Part shown: positions 44,735 to 59,353 of the stretch, one piece after another
Position numbering within the stretch: position 1 is the first letter of the stretch
How the letters are laid out: each line of letters starts with the position of its first letter
From: Adiantum capillus-veneris
Taxonomy: Eukaryota > Streptophyta > Polypodiopsida > Polypodiales > Pteridaceae
DNA: 64,000 nt
Assembly: GCA_014529385.2 (NCBI GenBank)
Contig: CM043954.1
Location: forward strand, 93,359,247-93,423,246
Direction: 5' to 3'
Notes under the pieces: model-generated
Told to the model about the DNA's origin: nothing
Database searches by the model: none
The model's input: only the letters and a program-made list of their open reading frames with translations
Program-made: the position numbers and the translations under genes

Positions 44735-44909
44735 TATACGGTTGACTATGTTGATAACCGTTACCTGCTAGTTGAGCAATTTCTACACAGGGTCTTACCA
44801 AGTGGTTTGACAACGTAGATTCTATACGGTTGACTATGTTGATAACCGTTACCTGCTAGTTGTGCAGTTTCTACAAAGGGTCTTACCAAGGGGTTTGACT
44901 ACGTAGATG
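44735..44909. repeat. Tandem duplication, 88-bp unit x2 (inside small element)
   Basis: Both units start 'tatacggttgactatgttga' and end near 'tacgtagat', with about six differences. Confidence 0.92.
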
Positions 44910-45644
44910 TTAACCAAAGGGGTTGGATTGCGAGGGCAACACCCATGGTTTCTAGTACAATACTGTTTGTTTTTTTTCAGGTAGGAGACGTGCTCCTCTC
45001 CGTTTGAATACGGGTAAGTGAACATTCCGTTCAAATCTCCAGGTACGCATCTATTGATTTGGTGTTATTCCTTTTTCAGTATGCTTTACTTGGTTTTTCA
45101 AGACGTATAAGTACGCTTGAATGTTACAGAGCCATGCCAAGGGCATGTCGGCACAAAGTATTTTGGGCCAAGTGTCCAATCTACCTTTTTGCCTTCTGCT
45201 GTTACGAACCTACTTGTAGGGTTCGATTTGGCACATGTTGTCACATGGGATACAACATGGTCTAGGAACTCAAGGAGTTTGGTTTAGCCAGTGTGGAGCA
45301 TGATAATGAGGGTCCCTCTCACTCGTGTTGCAAAGTGTTCGTAGTTACCGCCACACACAAGTACAACTCGTACTTGATGGATGTCACTTTTCCTGGCATC
45401 CTTACTTGAGACATATTCCACATGTGGAGAATATGAGTCTCTGGGACTGACACTGGCGCCCAATTCGAAATGATGTGTTGCGACGAAGTCCCTAGGTGCT
45501 GGTCGCATCCGTTCATTAGACCAATTGACGCACACAGTATCAGGAACAATTTCAGTGGCCAAAAATTGTTGGGTACTAAGTAGAGACTTGTTGTGATTAC
45601 AAGTGCTGTGAAACCACCTTAACGGAGGGTCGTTTCTACATATA

Positions 45645-45822
45645 GCAAAGTATGCGACGTTCATGAGAATGTCTCATGGTTGGTTCCTAGGTGTGACCGG
45701 GTTGTCACATTCTATTATGGTCCAACTTTTGCTGCAAAGTATGCTACGTTCATGAGAAGGTCTCATGGTTGGTTCCTAGGTGTGACCAGGTTGTCACATT
45801 CTATTATGGTCCAACTTTGTTG
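45645..45822. repeat. Tandem duplication, 89-bp unit x2 (inside small element)
   Basis: Both units start 'gcaaagtatg' and include 'ctcatggttggttcctaggt', with only about four differences. Confidence 0.92.
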
Positions 45823-46280
45823 CAAGATTTTCACGTAAGTATCGTGGAAAGTCTTGTCATGGAATTGCCGTTTGGATATGTTTGTGTTAAATGCATGCAC
45901 ACTAGGTGTTATGGGCCCTAGTGTTTAACACAAATTTATTTGGAGCGGCATGCAAATCCATGGACTTTATTCTTTCTGCACCCTTTTTCATTGCTAGTGC
46001 AATCTCTCTTGCAGATTTTGTATGAGTTTACACCCTGCCATACAAGGTGATGGCTGAGTATGGATGTTAGTCATTGGTTGCTGGAACCTTCAATCTACAT
46101 TCAACCTAGTTGGTTGTCTCCATTCCATATCGAGTATATGGCTGGATACTCAATGGTTGAGTCATAGTTTGTCGTCAGTCATGGAAGACTGTCTCTAAGT
46201 GGTTGGGGAAAGTACCTCACTCTTACTGCTGTTATTCATCCCACGTTGGATGGACAACTTACAAGTATTCTATTTAGTAC

Positions 46281-46352
46281 TAAAGGATATGCTAAGCGCA
46301 TACATTAGTAAACCGTGCTAAAGGATTTGCTAAGAGCATACGTTAGCACAAT
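46281..46352. repeat. Tandem duplication, about 37-bp unit x2 (inside small element)
   Basis: The units share 'ctaaaggat', 'gctaag' and 'gcatac' in the same order. Third tandem duplication in the non-coding interior of the element. Confidence 0.75.
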
Positions 46353-46614
46353 GCATTCTGAATAGGTGATTCTCTCCTTATTCTAGAATTTGCTTCGATT
46401 AGGTTTTCAACTTTGAACACTTGTTGTGGTGGGGTTGGATACCGATAGTTTCATAAGTCAAGGACTTAGTAGGTGTGCTGACAGAGTATGTTGGCATGTA
46501 ACCTTTGTTAGGGGTGAACATGTGGTTTTGTGTGTTCCAAAAGGTTCAGAAGTCTGACATGAGGACACTCCCTATTCTATCTTTCAGTAGCTATGAGCTT
46601 TTCAAGATACTCAC

Positions 46615-46844
46615 ATGAGTTATCATGAGTTACCATTTAGATGCGGGTGGTTGCAAAAGGACAACAATGTTGAAAATCAAGATGTTGATCTTGGTTTCAT
46701 TGAACCTCCTCACTGCACCAGGTATCGGTCATATGGACAATTGGCCCGTGTAGAGGATGCCAATAAGGAAAACATCAGTGTTCTTACGAAGATACTACCA
46801 CTTGTGTTTTCGAGGACGAAAACGCTTCTCCAAGGGGGAAGTAA
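46615..46844 (+). pseudogene. Integrase-tail remnant of the small element
   Basis: Across two frames it reads 'SYHELPFRC', 'DVDLGFIEPPH' and 'ANKENISVLTKILP', then 'VFEDENAS'-like residues after a shift. These correspond to the tail at 28738-29010 ('VDYIEPP', 'ATWENISVLKKKFPTFVFED'). Segment order is partly scrambled, since MSYHEL precedes the IEPP block here. It supports descent from the same chromovirus family. It is not functional. Confidence 0.75.
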
Positions 46845-46975
46845 TGTCAGGCCAAAGGCAGGGCCAAGGGCCAGGACGGACATGCGGTCAAGGGGCGCTA
46901 TATTTAGGGGCTAGGAGTCTATATATGGCACGGTTGGGTGGAGAGTTGCATGGTCCAGTCCCCCGCGGCCTTACA

Positions 46976-48007
46976 ATCTGATATATGTTTCCTTATTCTT
47001 TTTCGGATGCTAGAGACCTCTTTCTTGAAGTTGATGAGGGTGACTTGAGTTTCTCTTGAGTGCTTCGTAAACTAGGAGGTCCATGTGTTCTTTATGGCAT
47101 GCTAGACAACTTACAACTTGAATGACATGGGATTAGTGTGAAACCAATGCTTTCTGACCTTCCTAGCTTTGTTGTCAATGGTGGTGATCAAGGGGTAGTG
47201 GTCTAAGATGCAAGAGTTGATATGTACTTTGGGATTTGATTGATTGAAGGATCTTGCCACCATCGAGGATTTGATGTAGCATCATCAAGTTTGGATTTTC
47301 TGGAGAGGGGGACCAAAGAGTAGTATTTCCAAGAGAATTGACCTGTCTGCCCCTTGTTCCAAGGGTCAAGCTAGGCATTGAGATATTCCCAAGAGGTTTT
47401 TTCAGATCCATCCAATACTTTACCTAGATTTTTGTATCTTTTGTCGAGGGATTCCACCATGTTGAGTCGCCCATCATAATGAATTCCCCTTGAAGAGCAT
47501 GAAGCGAATCCCAAAGGGATGTTCTTTGTGAGCCACCTGCATAGATGGAGACCACCGTGTAACAAATAGGTTGGGAAATTGGGATGGTTACCTAGTTTGG
47601 CCCAGTTAGAGAGGCTGCTTCATTCATCTGGAACCAATGTGGAATTCCAATTGCAATGCCACCTAAACCTCTATTGTGGGAGGAGATAATCCACTTATGC
47701 TTTTCGGAGATAGTGTCTAAGTGTTCATGAAGATCTACCTCTAAGGTTTTAACCTCATGTAGGGCAATGATGTCAAAAAAATTGTCTTTGAGCTATGATT
47801 GGATCTTGCGCACTTTGAGGGGATCGGAGAGCCCCTTTATGTTCATGAGAGGAGCTTCATTTATGGGCTTTTTTGTCTTCCCTATTCTTTTTAGGGGTGG
47901 ATTTGGAAGGGGTGTTTGAGACCACTACGTGAGCGTTTCTTATCTTTTTGGACCTCCATGGGGGAGGGCTTTGGGGGTGAGGGAGGGATATTTTCTTTGT
48001 TAGCTAC

Positions 48008-48040
<33 letters not shown>

Positions 48041-48764
48041 GGGGAGGACTTGTTTTAGATCGATCATCATGCTATTGTCTAGCTTGTTGACTTGGGTTTC
48101 AAGTGAGAGAGGGAGAGATTCCTCATCCTTACATTCTAAATCTATGGACTCAGAGACTTCATTTTTCTCGTAAAGAGGGAGGAATTCTAGGACTACAAAT
48201 TGGTAGGGTTGGTGATTTTTGGGGTTGGGATTGTCCTTTCTCTTGTCGGCCTAAGGAGAGGAGTTTGTGTTGTAGGGGGGAGCAGTGTTGACTTGAGGGT
48301 AAGGGGGAGAGGCGGATGGGGGGGGGGGGGGGGGGGGGGGGGGGGAAATTTTAGTCGGTAGTTTTTGACGTAGTTGCCTTTTTCTCGACAGTGGAAACAT
48401 GCTGTGGGGAGATACTTGTAGTGCAGAGGTTGCTCAAAGCATTCTCCATCATTGCAGATGTCAATGGCAGAGCCGGAAGATCTATTGAGATGTCCATTTT
48501 GATGAGGACTTGGGGGTGCCACGAGGGAAAGGAATTCAACCTCAGCTTGGTGCCAAGCACTTTGCCTAACTTTAAGCCCATGGCACCCATGTGTGTATGG
48601 TAGTGGAGGGTCAAGTTTGGAAATTGAACCCATACAGGGTAGTTGATAAGGTTAAAGCGCTTGGGGTGAAGTCTTTGTTCCACATGAACAAGTTGAGGGG
48701 AGAATATTTGATTATCCATTGTCCAGATCTGAGAACATTGGAGAGGGGTAATGTGGAGATCACT
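46976..48764 (-). mobile_element. LINE-2 copy in second block: endonuclease and ORF1
   Basis: It matches 9068-10836. Endonuclease motifs occur at 46981-47880. ORF1 (48193-48764) contains 'HPKRFNLINYPVWVQFPNLT', 'VLIKMDISIDLPALP' and 'ACFHCREKGNYVKNYRLK'. The C/H losses in the knuckle are the same as in the first copy, so that decay predates duplication. Poly-G runs of 30 (48010-48039) and 28 (48318-48345) stand where the first copy has 15 and 14. Confidence 0.88.
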
Positions 48765-49673
48765 TGAAACACACACAATTGCCCCTATATAGCTCAGGGT
48801 ATCTAGAGCACCATTGTCCTCTCAAAAATGCCTTCAAGATGGAAAATCACAATAGCAGGACCTCGCTTTCATACTTCCCAATGCACACACAACCAACAAG
48901 ATCACCACACCATGCACATGCATCATTGCGGTCCATTCCGACACTTCCAACTCACAGAACACCTCTTACTCACTCTCTCTACACACAGACACCATTCTTT
49001 GGGGGTGGGGGGGGGGGGGGGGGGGGGGGGCACACACTTCCTTAGCCACCCAACACCACGGAACAAAGCAAGAGGAGGAGAAAGAGGGGGGCAAGGGGGG
49101 AATCGACACTGCATGGAATGAAGCCGGCTGGATCTTGATTAGAAAAGCACTTAAAACCTTCAAAGCACCATCACCATGGCTATTTTTGACAAAAAACGCT
49201 TGCTCTTGCCTTCACAGGAAACATATACCCTCAAATATCTTTTCTTGACTTTATAGGCACTCCCTCTATAACAAAAACTCTTGGTCTCCCTCCAAAAAAG
49301 ACCCCCAAAACGTTTGTTCCAAACCCCTTATAGAGGTGCTTTACATATTTTGGCAACTCGCCTCCCAGTGGTCCATCCAACCACTTGAATAAGAAATTCT
49401 TTGAGGGCGTTGCCCTCTTGTGTTCCAAGAGTCACATAGGATCTTCACTTTACCAATAGCATCCGACATTGCTGCCCTCCAAGTGGGTGACTTTATCCTC
49501 AATAAAAGGGAGGGGGTCATATGGGCACCCCCGTGTGAACATCATTCAAAAAGGTGGCACCAATCAGTTGATGCACCCCCAAGCACCACCAAAGGGATTG
49601 CCAACAAGCTTAGAAAGTTGCCCATGTAGCACCCTTGTCCGTTTGACGTGAGGGGGGGAGGGAGCCATTGAAG

Positions 49674-49704
<31 letters not shown>

Positions 49705-50408
49705 TCTCCAACAAATCAATGTTTGCTTGTAGTATATATACCCCGCCTTCCTATTTGACACCCTTGATGTGGGTTTTCTTGCACTGCCACATGGCAGCTC
49801 CTAGGAGGCCCTCCATAATTTTCAATAAACCCATTTATCCACATTAAAAAGCTCCTTTTTAAGCTCCTCCAATTTCTTGCTCGATTGTCGAATGGAATAC
49901 CTATAAAACCCCACTGGGAGTCCTAGTACCTGGCTTTGACCCCCTTTATCTACTCCACATGTTGAGTTTCTCATGGCCTTGAACGGTGTGCCCAAACTTG
50001 GGAAAAATTCACATGCTCCTATTTTCCCCGCAAGTGTTCCCAACTTCAACCTGCCACATCTCGTCATGCACGAGATCTCGATTGACAAGTCATCACTTCT
50101 TGATGATTCCATACACTACATACAACCCTTGAGAACATTGGAGAGCCTAAAAAGATCCGTAACAACACACCTATAGAGGTGGCCAAAACACACCAAAACT
50201 GTCCCCCTTGGACACTGGGAGAAACCAAGATAATTAGCCCACCATGAAGCCTTCCTGGCCTAAAAAACCACCATAGACATACATTTCTAGATACTCCTAG
50301 CTGCCATGAACCTTCATACATGATTTAGCACCCTAGCTTGCATTTGTAGGTATATTTAGCACTACCTTGCATTGCTCACAACCCTGACCATGTTTGGCTA
50401 CGTTATCA
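48765..50408 (-). repeat. Long terminal repeat B1
   Basis: Counterpart of 10837-12730. It has lost about 270 bp (joined at about 50213) and carries a G24 run (49007-49030) where A1 has only G7. CT array at 49673-49700. Confidence 0.8.
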
Positions 50409-52439
50409 TTGCCCAACCCCCTTGTCAAACATTTATGTTAAACCAAAAAGATTTATTGAACTTGAAATTGTAACACTGAGCAAAAAGCTGAGCAACCTGA
50501 GAAAACCACAATTGTATGTACAAAGCATGTACATGGTTCTATCTCCAATGTACACTATCTCTTTTCAGGTGGGTTGCCCAACCTTCTGCATCATAGCTTG
50601 ATCATCACCGTAATCAAACACTTGGCATTGTTTGTACCCATCCATTTGAAATAGCTTGTTGAAGTGCTCCACCCATGCAAATACCCAATGATGCATACAT
50701 AGTGCATACATCACTCCTTCACCACTCCAAGAATTCACACACATCCAATCGGCTTCAAGTAAAGCACTACAGTGCCCACTATCTTGCTTCACATACATAC
50801 TTGACCCTCCCTCCCAACCATACAGATTAGGGTTCCCCTCCAAGGACTCCTACAACTGTTGAGTGGCCCACTGCATAGCTGCATTTACAAGCATACACTC
50901 CAACAATGTAGCACATAACATTTTTGAGATCTTTTCCACATCCATTGTAGCACCTTTGATCACTGCATCTTCAAACTTCTTGTCCTCAATGGTTATGTTG
51001 GTAATATCCCGCGCATATGTCACAACCACACCTGGTGCTAGATGAGGCACTTGTCCACCCTTATCCTATATCCTGGCTAAATATTTCCCAACAAAAACTT
51101 GTGATTCTTCATTTATGTCAACCATTGGGTCATCAAATCCCCAATCAACCCTGCCATCAAGGCATACTTGATCAAAAGAAACTACATGTGACATAACATA
51201 TCCAAGGACGTAACCAATGCCGTAGAGAACTTGCAAAGTAAACGTGTCACCCCTAACAATAGCTTTACTTGTTTCCATAGAATCATGAGAAAAAACCATA
51301 TGTGTTTGTGCATGCTCAACTACTAACCTCAAGGGGGTCACTATAATAGAAAAATGCCTACACGTGGGTTCAACATTAGGGATTATTATATTATTTATGG
51401 TTTTCCATTTTTACATACAGATGGGTATTAAACAAATATTCTTGAAAAAAATTTACAAATTGAATAGTAAAAAATTCATAGGTAAGGGGTTTTATAAATA
51501 TTGCTTGAACGCACGTGAGATATATGTTTTACATATAGTGACCCCCCAAGGTGCTAGCATGTCATAAGCATCAAAAGGTTGCCCAACCCCTTGGGAAACA
51601 ATCTCATCTACTACTTCATCTCTGCAGATGTTGATGAACAACAATGCTCGGTCATTATTTCCCACACGTTAGCTTCATTCCCTCGCTCTTTATGCATATG
51701 GCCTACCACCAAATCATCAGATAGATAAGGAAGTGACCCATCAATATCTCTTTGCTTGTCTGTGGATGTGGTCTCATCTTCCAAACTGCCATCAATGTCC
51801 AACTCCCAACAGGTTGAATCTTTATCCTGCCTACCATAAGGCGATTACGTACAGGCACCTTCATTTTCATTCTACTCTAAGTAGGTTAGCCCACTCCTTT
51901 GGTTATGCACATCACCTACTCCACTTTATAATGCCCTTTGACTTCATTTTTACTTCTTCAACAACCTCGATCGATTGCATGGCTATCTTGGCATCAGCTA
52001 CCAAAAGATGGACTTCACAATCCCTTAGCACCTTGGAATCTACAACATCTGCTATCCTCTTCACGTGCAAAATTTCATAAACATCTTACCTCAAAGAAAT
52101 CAACCCAGTCAATAGCCACTTCAATAGCCAACACCACCCTTTGAAATCTGTGTAAAAATTGCTCTCAAACACCAATCCAATCCTGCCTCCTTGCAACATC
52201 TAAACCATCAAACTAGGCGTTTGCTTTACCTCACCACACCAATGACATTGCAACTTTGCTTTATTGCTCCGCATTTGCAATGATAACATAAAGAACTCAA
52301 AATCCGCAATCCACTCGTCTGCGTCTTCATCATTGTTGAAAATTGGACCTATAGTCTGCCTCATTTTTTTCACAAACACATGTTCAAGGAGTCATCAACA
52401 TGCTTCTCCGTGTGGGCACTAGAAGATGGAGGGGGGGAA
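50409..52439 (-). mobile_element. Internal region of long-LTR element, second copy
   Basis: Counterpart of 12731-15492 with a deletion of about 0.7 kb at about 52100 that removes much of gag. The gag N-terminus remains (minus strand 'MRQTIGPIFNNDEDADEWI', 52365 downward). Confidence 0.7.
50565..51341 (-). pseudogene. Unrecognised coding region, second copy
   Basis: The minus-strand frame carries 'IVRGDTFTLQVLYGIGYVLG', 'HVVSFDQVCLDGRVDWGFDD', 'FEDAVIKGATMDVEKISKML' and, after a TAG, 'WVEHFNKLFQMDGYKQCQVF'. It is better preserved than the first copy: the stop seen there after 'FAWV' is absent, so 50565-50843 is open. It shares the two TAG codons at 51068 and about 50850 with the first copy. 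No family is recognised. Confidence 0.55.
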
Positions 52440-53706
52440 TGAGGAACACACTCAAGACGCACATAGTTGCCCCTATATATCTCATGGTATTCACAACACC
52501 CTTGTCCTTTCAAAAACACCTTCAAAAACGACAAATAAAACTAGCAGGACCCTGCTTTCACACTTCCCAATGCACACACAACCAACAAGATCACCAAATT
52601 CCACACATGCAACATTGCAGTCCATTCTGGCACTTCCAACTCACACAACACCTCTTACTCACTCTTTCTACACACAGACACTGTTGGTTAGGGAGGGCAT
52701 ACACTTCCTCAGACGAAACCATGGAACAAAGCTAGAGCAGGAGAAAGATAGGGGGAAATCAACATTGCACAAAATAAAGCAGGCTTGATCTTGATTAAAA
52801 AAATACTTACAAACTTCAAAGCACCATCACCATGGATATCTTTGACAAAAAAAACTTGCTCTTGCCTTCACATGAACCATACACCCTCAAAAGATCTTCT
52901 CTTGGCTTGAGAGGCTCTCCCTCTATTAAAAGGAACTCTTGGTCTCCCTCCAAAAAAAGACCCCCAAAATGATTTTTTAAACCTCTTATAGAAGTGCATT
53001 ACATTTTTTGGCACCTTGCCTCCCATTGGTCCATCCAACCATTTAACTTCAAATCCTTTCACGGAGGTGCCCTCATGTGTTTCAAGAATCACATAGGATC
53101 TCGACTTTACTAATAGAGCCTGAGGCTACTACCGCCCAAGTGGGTGACCGTTATCCTCAATAAAAAGGAGGGGCTAGGTGGGCACCCTTGTGTGAACATC
53201 GCTCAGAAAGACACCACCAAATAGCCAATGCCCCCGTAGGTGCACCCCCAATGGGGCCGCCAACAAGCACCAAATTTTTCCCATGTAGCAAGCACCCTTG
53301 CACACTCGCATACGAGGGAGGGAGGGAGCCATTGAAGCTCTCTCTCTCTCTCTCTCTGTCTCTCTCCCCCCCCCCGGTTTCCCCCCCTTGATACAACCAA
53401 TGCAATGTTTTCTTGTAGTATATATAACCCATCTTCCCATTTGGAACCCCTCATGTGGGTTTAATTTGCATTTCCACATGGCGGTTCCTAGGGAGCCCTC
53501 CATAATTTTTTAAAAAAACCACTTATCCACATTTAAAAACTCCCTTTGAGTGCCTCTTTAACCTCCTCCAATTTCCTACTCATCGTTAGATAGACCGCGT
53601 GTAAAGCCCCACTGGGAGTCCCAATTACCGACTTTAACCCTTATCATCTACTTCATATCCCGGGTTCCATGTGGCCTCGAACAGCACACCCAAACATGGG
53701 AAAAAG
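52440..53706 (-). repeat. Long terminal repeat B2, truncated
   Basis: Counterpart of 15493-16752, with the same truncation point against an inverted LTR. A purine tract 'agaagatggagggggggaa' on the plus strand adjoins its inner edge. Confidence 0.75.
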
Positions 53707-56190
<2,484 letters not shown>

Positions 56191-57510
56191 TATGTACGAC
56201 ATATGGAAAAGATATGGCCATTCTCTCAATGAGCCATCCCCCCTCATACGGATTTTGTATGGAATGTAATAACCCACTATTTTAAGTATACTAGTAATAT
56301 GACAATTCTAGAAACACATGCTTTTGCAAAAATATATGTTGAATTGTAAATGAACAGAAGTGTAGATTGTAGTGGTGAAAATTTCTTACCCTTCCTATAG
56401 GAAGGGCAAATTTTGACTTCACCTCACTTACAAAGAGATAAAATCTCTCTCTCTCTCTCTCTCACATACATGTGCAAATGCATGAGAAGCACTATTGGGT
56501 TTGTACTATTTTTTGACAAAAAATGTGTAGGCACCATTTCACTTCAGAGCACAAATAGACAAAATTTCCAAAAGACACTAATTGAGCCAGACACTAATTT
56601 TAAAATCTATAGCATTTTCTTTGAAAAAAGAGACACACCTTAACATTTGATAAGAATAGATAGCTCAAGAGACTCAATCAAGCCATGTTGATAGGTAAGG
56701 TAAAGGGGCTAATATTAGAACCTTTAAAATGTAGGAGTCAATAGTGGGACATTTTAAAATGAAATAATTCAATCTTGGGATAGGATGAATTGTTTTGAAC
56801 AAAAGTGTCATGAAAAGATAGCTCATCTAATGCACTCCACGTTCCCAATGCTATTTGCATCATGATTATCAAGATTCTTAAAGATATTTGATGTTTAATT
56901 TGAAGGTGTTCCAATATTGGACCCCGTCTCGTTATTGGCCCCTTTACCCTAGAAGGACTGAAGGTAAAAATTGATAGCTCAAGATGGCACACCCGATCAA
57001 GCCATATGACCATGTGACAAGTTGAGACTATATATATTTGTGTCATACAAACCAAAGGTATACTAGACGTGTCTTAAAAAGAAACTATAGCTCAAGATAA
57101 CACACCCGATCAAGCCATATGACCATGTGAAAAATAGACTATAGAATGTGTAACTATATAGAAAAAAAACTAACAATCTTAAAATCTATAACGCTTTTTA
57201 TTGTAAAAAGAGGCACAACTTAACATTTTGTTAATACAACACTACCACTCAAAATTGTGAGTAAAGCCAAAGCAAAAAAATTGAGGCCTTTAAAACTTTT
57301 CAATTCCATTCAGTTATGCCCACTCCATTAGTACAAAAGAATATACTGAAACATGGATAAAGTGGTTTTGAACGAGAAGTTCTTAGTTAATGTATTGAAA
57401 ATCAAGACCCACAATATAGTTTTTTTTAAAACAGAGACTTCCACATGTTTGTTTTTTTTAAAACAGAGACTTCCACATGTTTGTGGCTTTCTCATAAAAT
57501 CATCAAGGTC
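56191..57510. other. 1.32-kb segment present only in the second block
   Basis: The first block joins directly across this point (…cccctc/agtatg at 19174/19175). The segment is AT-rich and internally repetitive: 'caagccatatgaccatgtga' occurs near 56997 and 57113, and a 32-bp unit with 'acagagacttccacatgttt' is duplicated at 57420-57482. A CT array is at 56444-56463. No coding motif. No terminal repeats or clear target duplication, so it may be a deletion in the first block. Confidence 0.6.
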
Positions 57511-58274
57511 AGTATGTGAAAATAAGAAATTAAAGAGCAAGAAGGTTCGAACTTCGCAAGGAGTAGATTTTTCCGTTTTTATCTTATTTGTCTGTGTATG
57601 TGGATTCATGTCAGTGCTCAAGAAACATTTACTTTTAAAGACTAAAACTTCTAAAGGTAAAATGACTAAAGTTGAAGGGTTTTATGAAACATCCATAGTT
57701 GACCTAAGGCTCTAGACATGGATAAAAGATGAAGTTTATGGCGACCTTTAGAAGAAAACCTTGAAGAAAATTGGAAACTTTACATAAGTAATATCGGGCA
57801 AAAATGGAAGAGGCAGCAGGTCCCGAGTTGACTCACGATAGGTCAAAGCTTCAACCGGGTCGATCATCAGAGTCGGACAGAGTGTGAAACATCACACCAT
57901 AGCTCTCAACCAGGTCGTAGGACTTGTGACTAAGACAATCAAACTTAGCAAGTCAACAAAGGAACTCGACCGCACACGTTAGGACTCAACGCCAGCAGGT
58001 CGTGACTTGGACTTCGGAGCTGAGAGCACTGCATAGTGCAGGCGACAACGACAATGACTCACTGCTCAGTGACAACTTCTGACTCACAAGAAGCAGGCAG
58101 AGATGATTCAAGACAAGTGTGAGAATTTGTCATGACTCAATGTGGCCCTTTAGGCCCTAAGGGTTGCATATGCGTTCAAACTTCACACGACCATGGAGTC
58201 ATTGACAAACCCCAACATCGAAACTTTAAACTTCACAAGACGAATGATGAATCTGAATAACGAAATAGAAATTA
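57511..58274. other. Unassigned segment shared with 19175-19957
   Basis: High similarity to the first-block segment, including the GTCG/GACTCA-rich stretch (57825-58020). Function unknown. Confidence 0.55.
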
Positions 58275-58675
58275 GAGGAAATTACTAAGATACCAAAATA
58301 CCCATGTATCTATTTTGGTTTGATTATTCATGATTCCCTAATTTTCATTCTTTTTTGACAATTGAGATCCGTTTTTTATGCTTAGCATGTAATTTGTCAC
58401 AAATTACCTCCCAAAAAAAGGCAATTATGTCTAAAATTAATGAAGCAATTCATCTTCAAAGCTTACATAACCAGCTCAAATTCTAGTTTTAGTATCTTAT
58501 ATTGATAACTAGTCTTCTTATGAAAATCTTTATGTTTTTTATCTTTGGAGAAATTTACTCTCCAAGCCAGGGGTATTTTGGGAAATTTGAATCTAATTTT
58601 GGGAATTTATGACAAAATATGGGGGGTATTTTGGGAATTTCCACAAATTAGAAAGGTATTTTGGTAATTTCCCCT
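58275..58675. mobile_element. Second MITE copy (same family as 23505-23946)
   Basis: The left end 'aggaaattact..gataccaaaataccc' and right end 'ggtattttggtaatttccc' are inverted copies with an insertion in the left one. The interior ('gacaattgag', 'ggcaattatgt', 'aattaatgaag') matches 23505-23946. The left end is also present at 19940-19957 in the first block, where the rest is missing. No clean target duplication is seen. Confidence 0.7.
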
Positions 58676-59353
58676 AAAAATTATCATTAAACTATAAATC
58701 ATCATAAAATCTATAGTTCACTTTTGATGCCGGTTTTTGAAGGGAAATTGCATGGCTAGCCCTTCTAATGACAGATCATACAGATTTTCTTCCTTCGGAG
58801 TTGAAGGCAACTGCAATTTGATCCCTTCAAGTGAAGGTTTTTTCACGAGTAAACCCTTCCAACGCAAGGTTTACAGCCATTGAAGGGCAGAAGGGCGTCA
58901 AAAACTATCGTTGGTTGAGGTGGCACCATAGGGTTGACCATAATCTACAAACATAAGGTTTCATTTTCAATCTTGAGACTTCAAAAATCAAACTTCAAAT
59001 TTTATCAATGGATATAAAAAACGAGCTAAATCGGCCTACATTGACATTGACGATTGATAAGTAGTAGAGAGAGGATCCAGGGGAGCTTAGGATGCAATCT
59101 CTCTCTCTCTCTCTCTCTCTCCCCCCCCCCCCCCCCACCCCCCCCCCCCCCCCCCCTTTTATGTATACGATATGAGTATGAAATAATGAGGGGCTACCCC
59201 TACTGTATATGCTTATGTAAAAACTCTAGAAAGCCCCCTCTTGTACACTCATGTGGTACTATACAAAAAAACACAGTGAATCTCCCGAGCATAGAGGAGC
59301 ATGTTGATTGGTCCTAGTTGATCGAAAAGAAGTAGTTTTTCGCGTTGGAAGTC
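58676..59353. other. Spacer with CT and C-rich microsatellites
   Basis: A CT array (59097-59119) runs into C17-A-C19 (59120-59156). It lies just upstream of the gag remnant and could be its leader. No primer site was recognised. Confidence 0.45.

Larger units (their letters stand above)
43399..46975 (+). mobile_element. Small non-autonomous LTR retrotransposon (3.58 kb, 131-bp LTRs), chromovirus derivative
   Basis: LTRs at 43399-43529 and 46845-46975 run TGTCAGGCC to GCCTTACA and differ at 4 sites by eye. PBS TGGTATCAGAGC is at 43531-43542 and a purine tract 'caagggggaagtaa' (46831-46844) precedes the 3' LTR. Flanks gtctg (43394-43398) and atctg (46976-46980) form the target duplication. The first block shows the uninterrupted site. 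The internal 3.3 kb is almost non-coding: the only remnant (46615-46844) is the chromodomain-like integrase tail. Promoter-like CTATAAATGG occurs in the 5' LTR. It must rely on a full-length relative such as the one at 28556. Confidence 0.93.
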
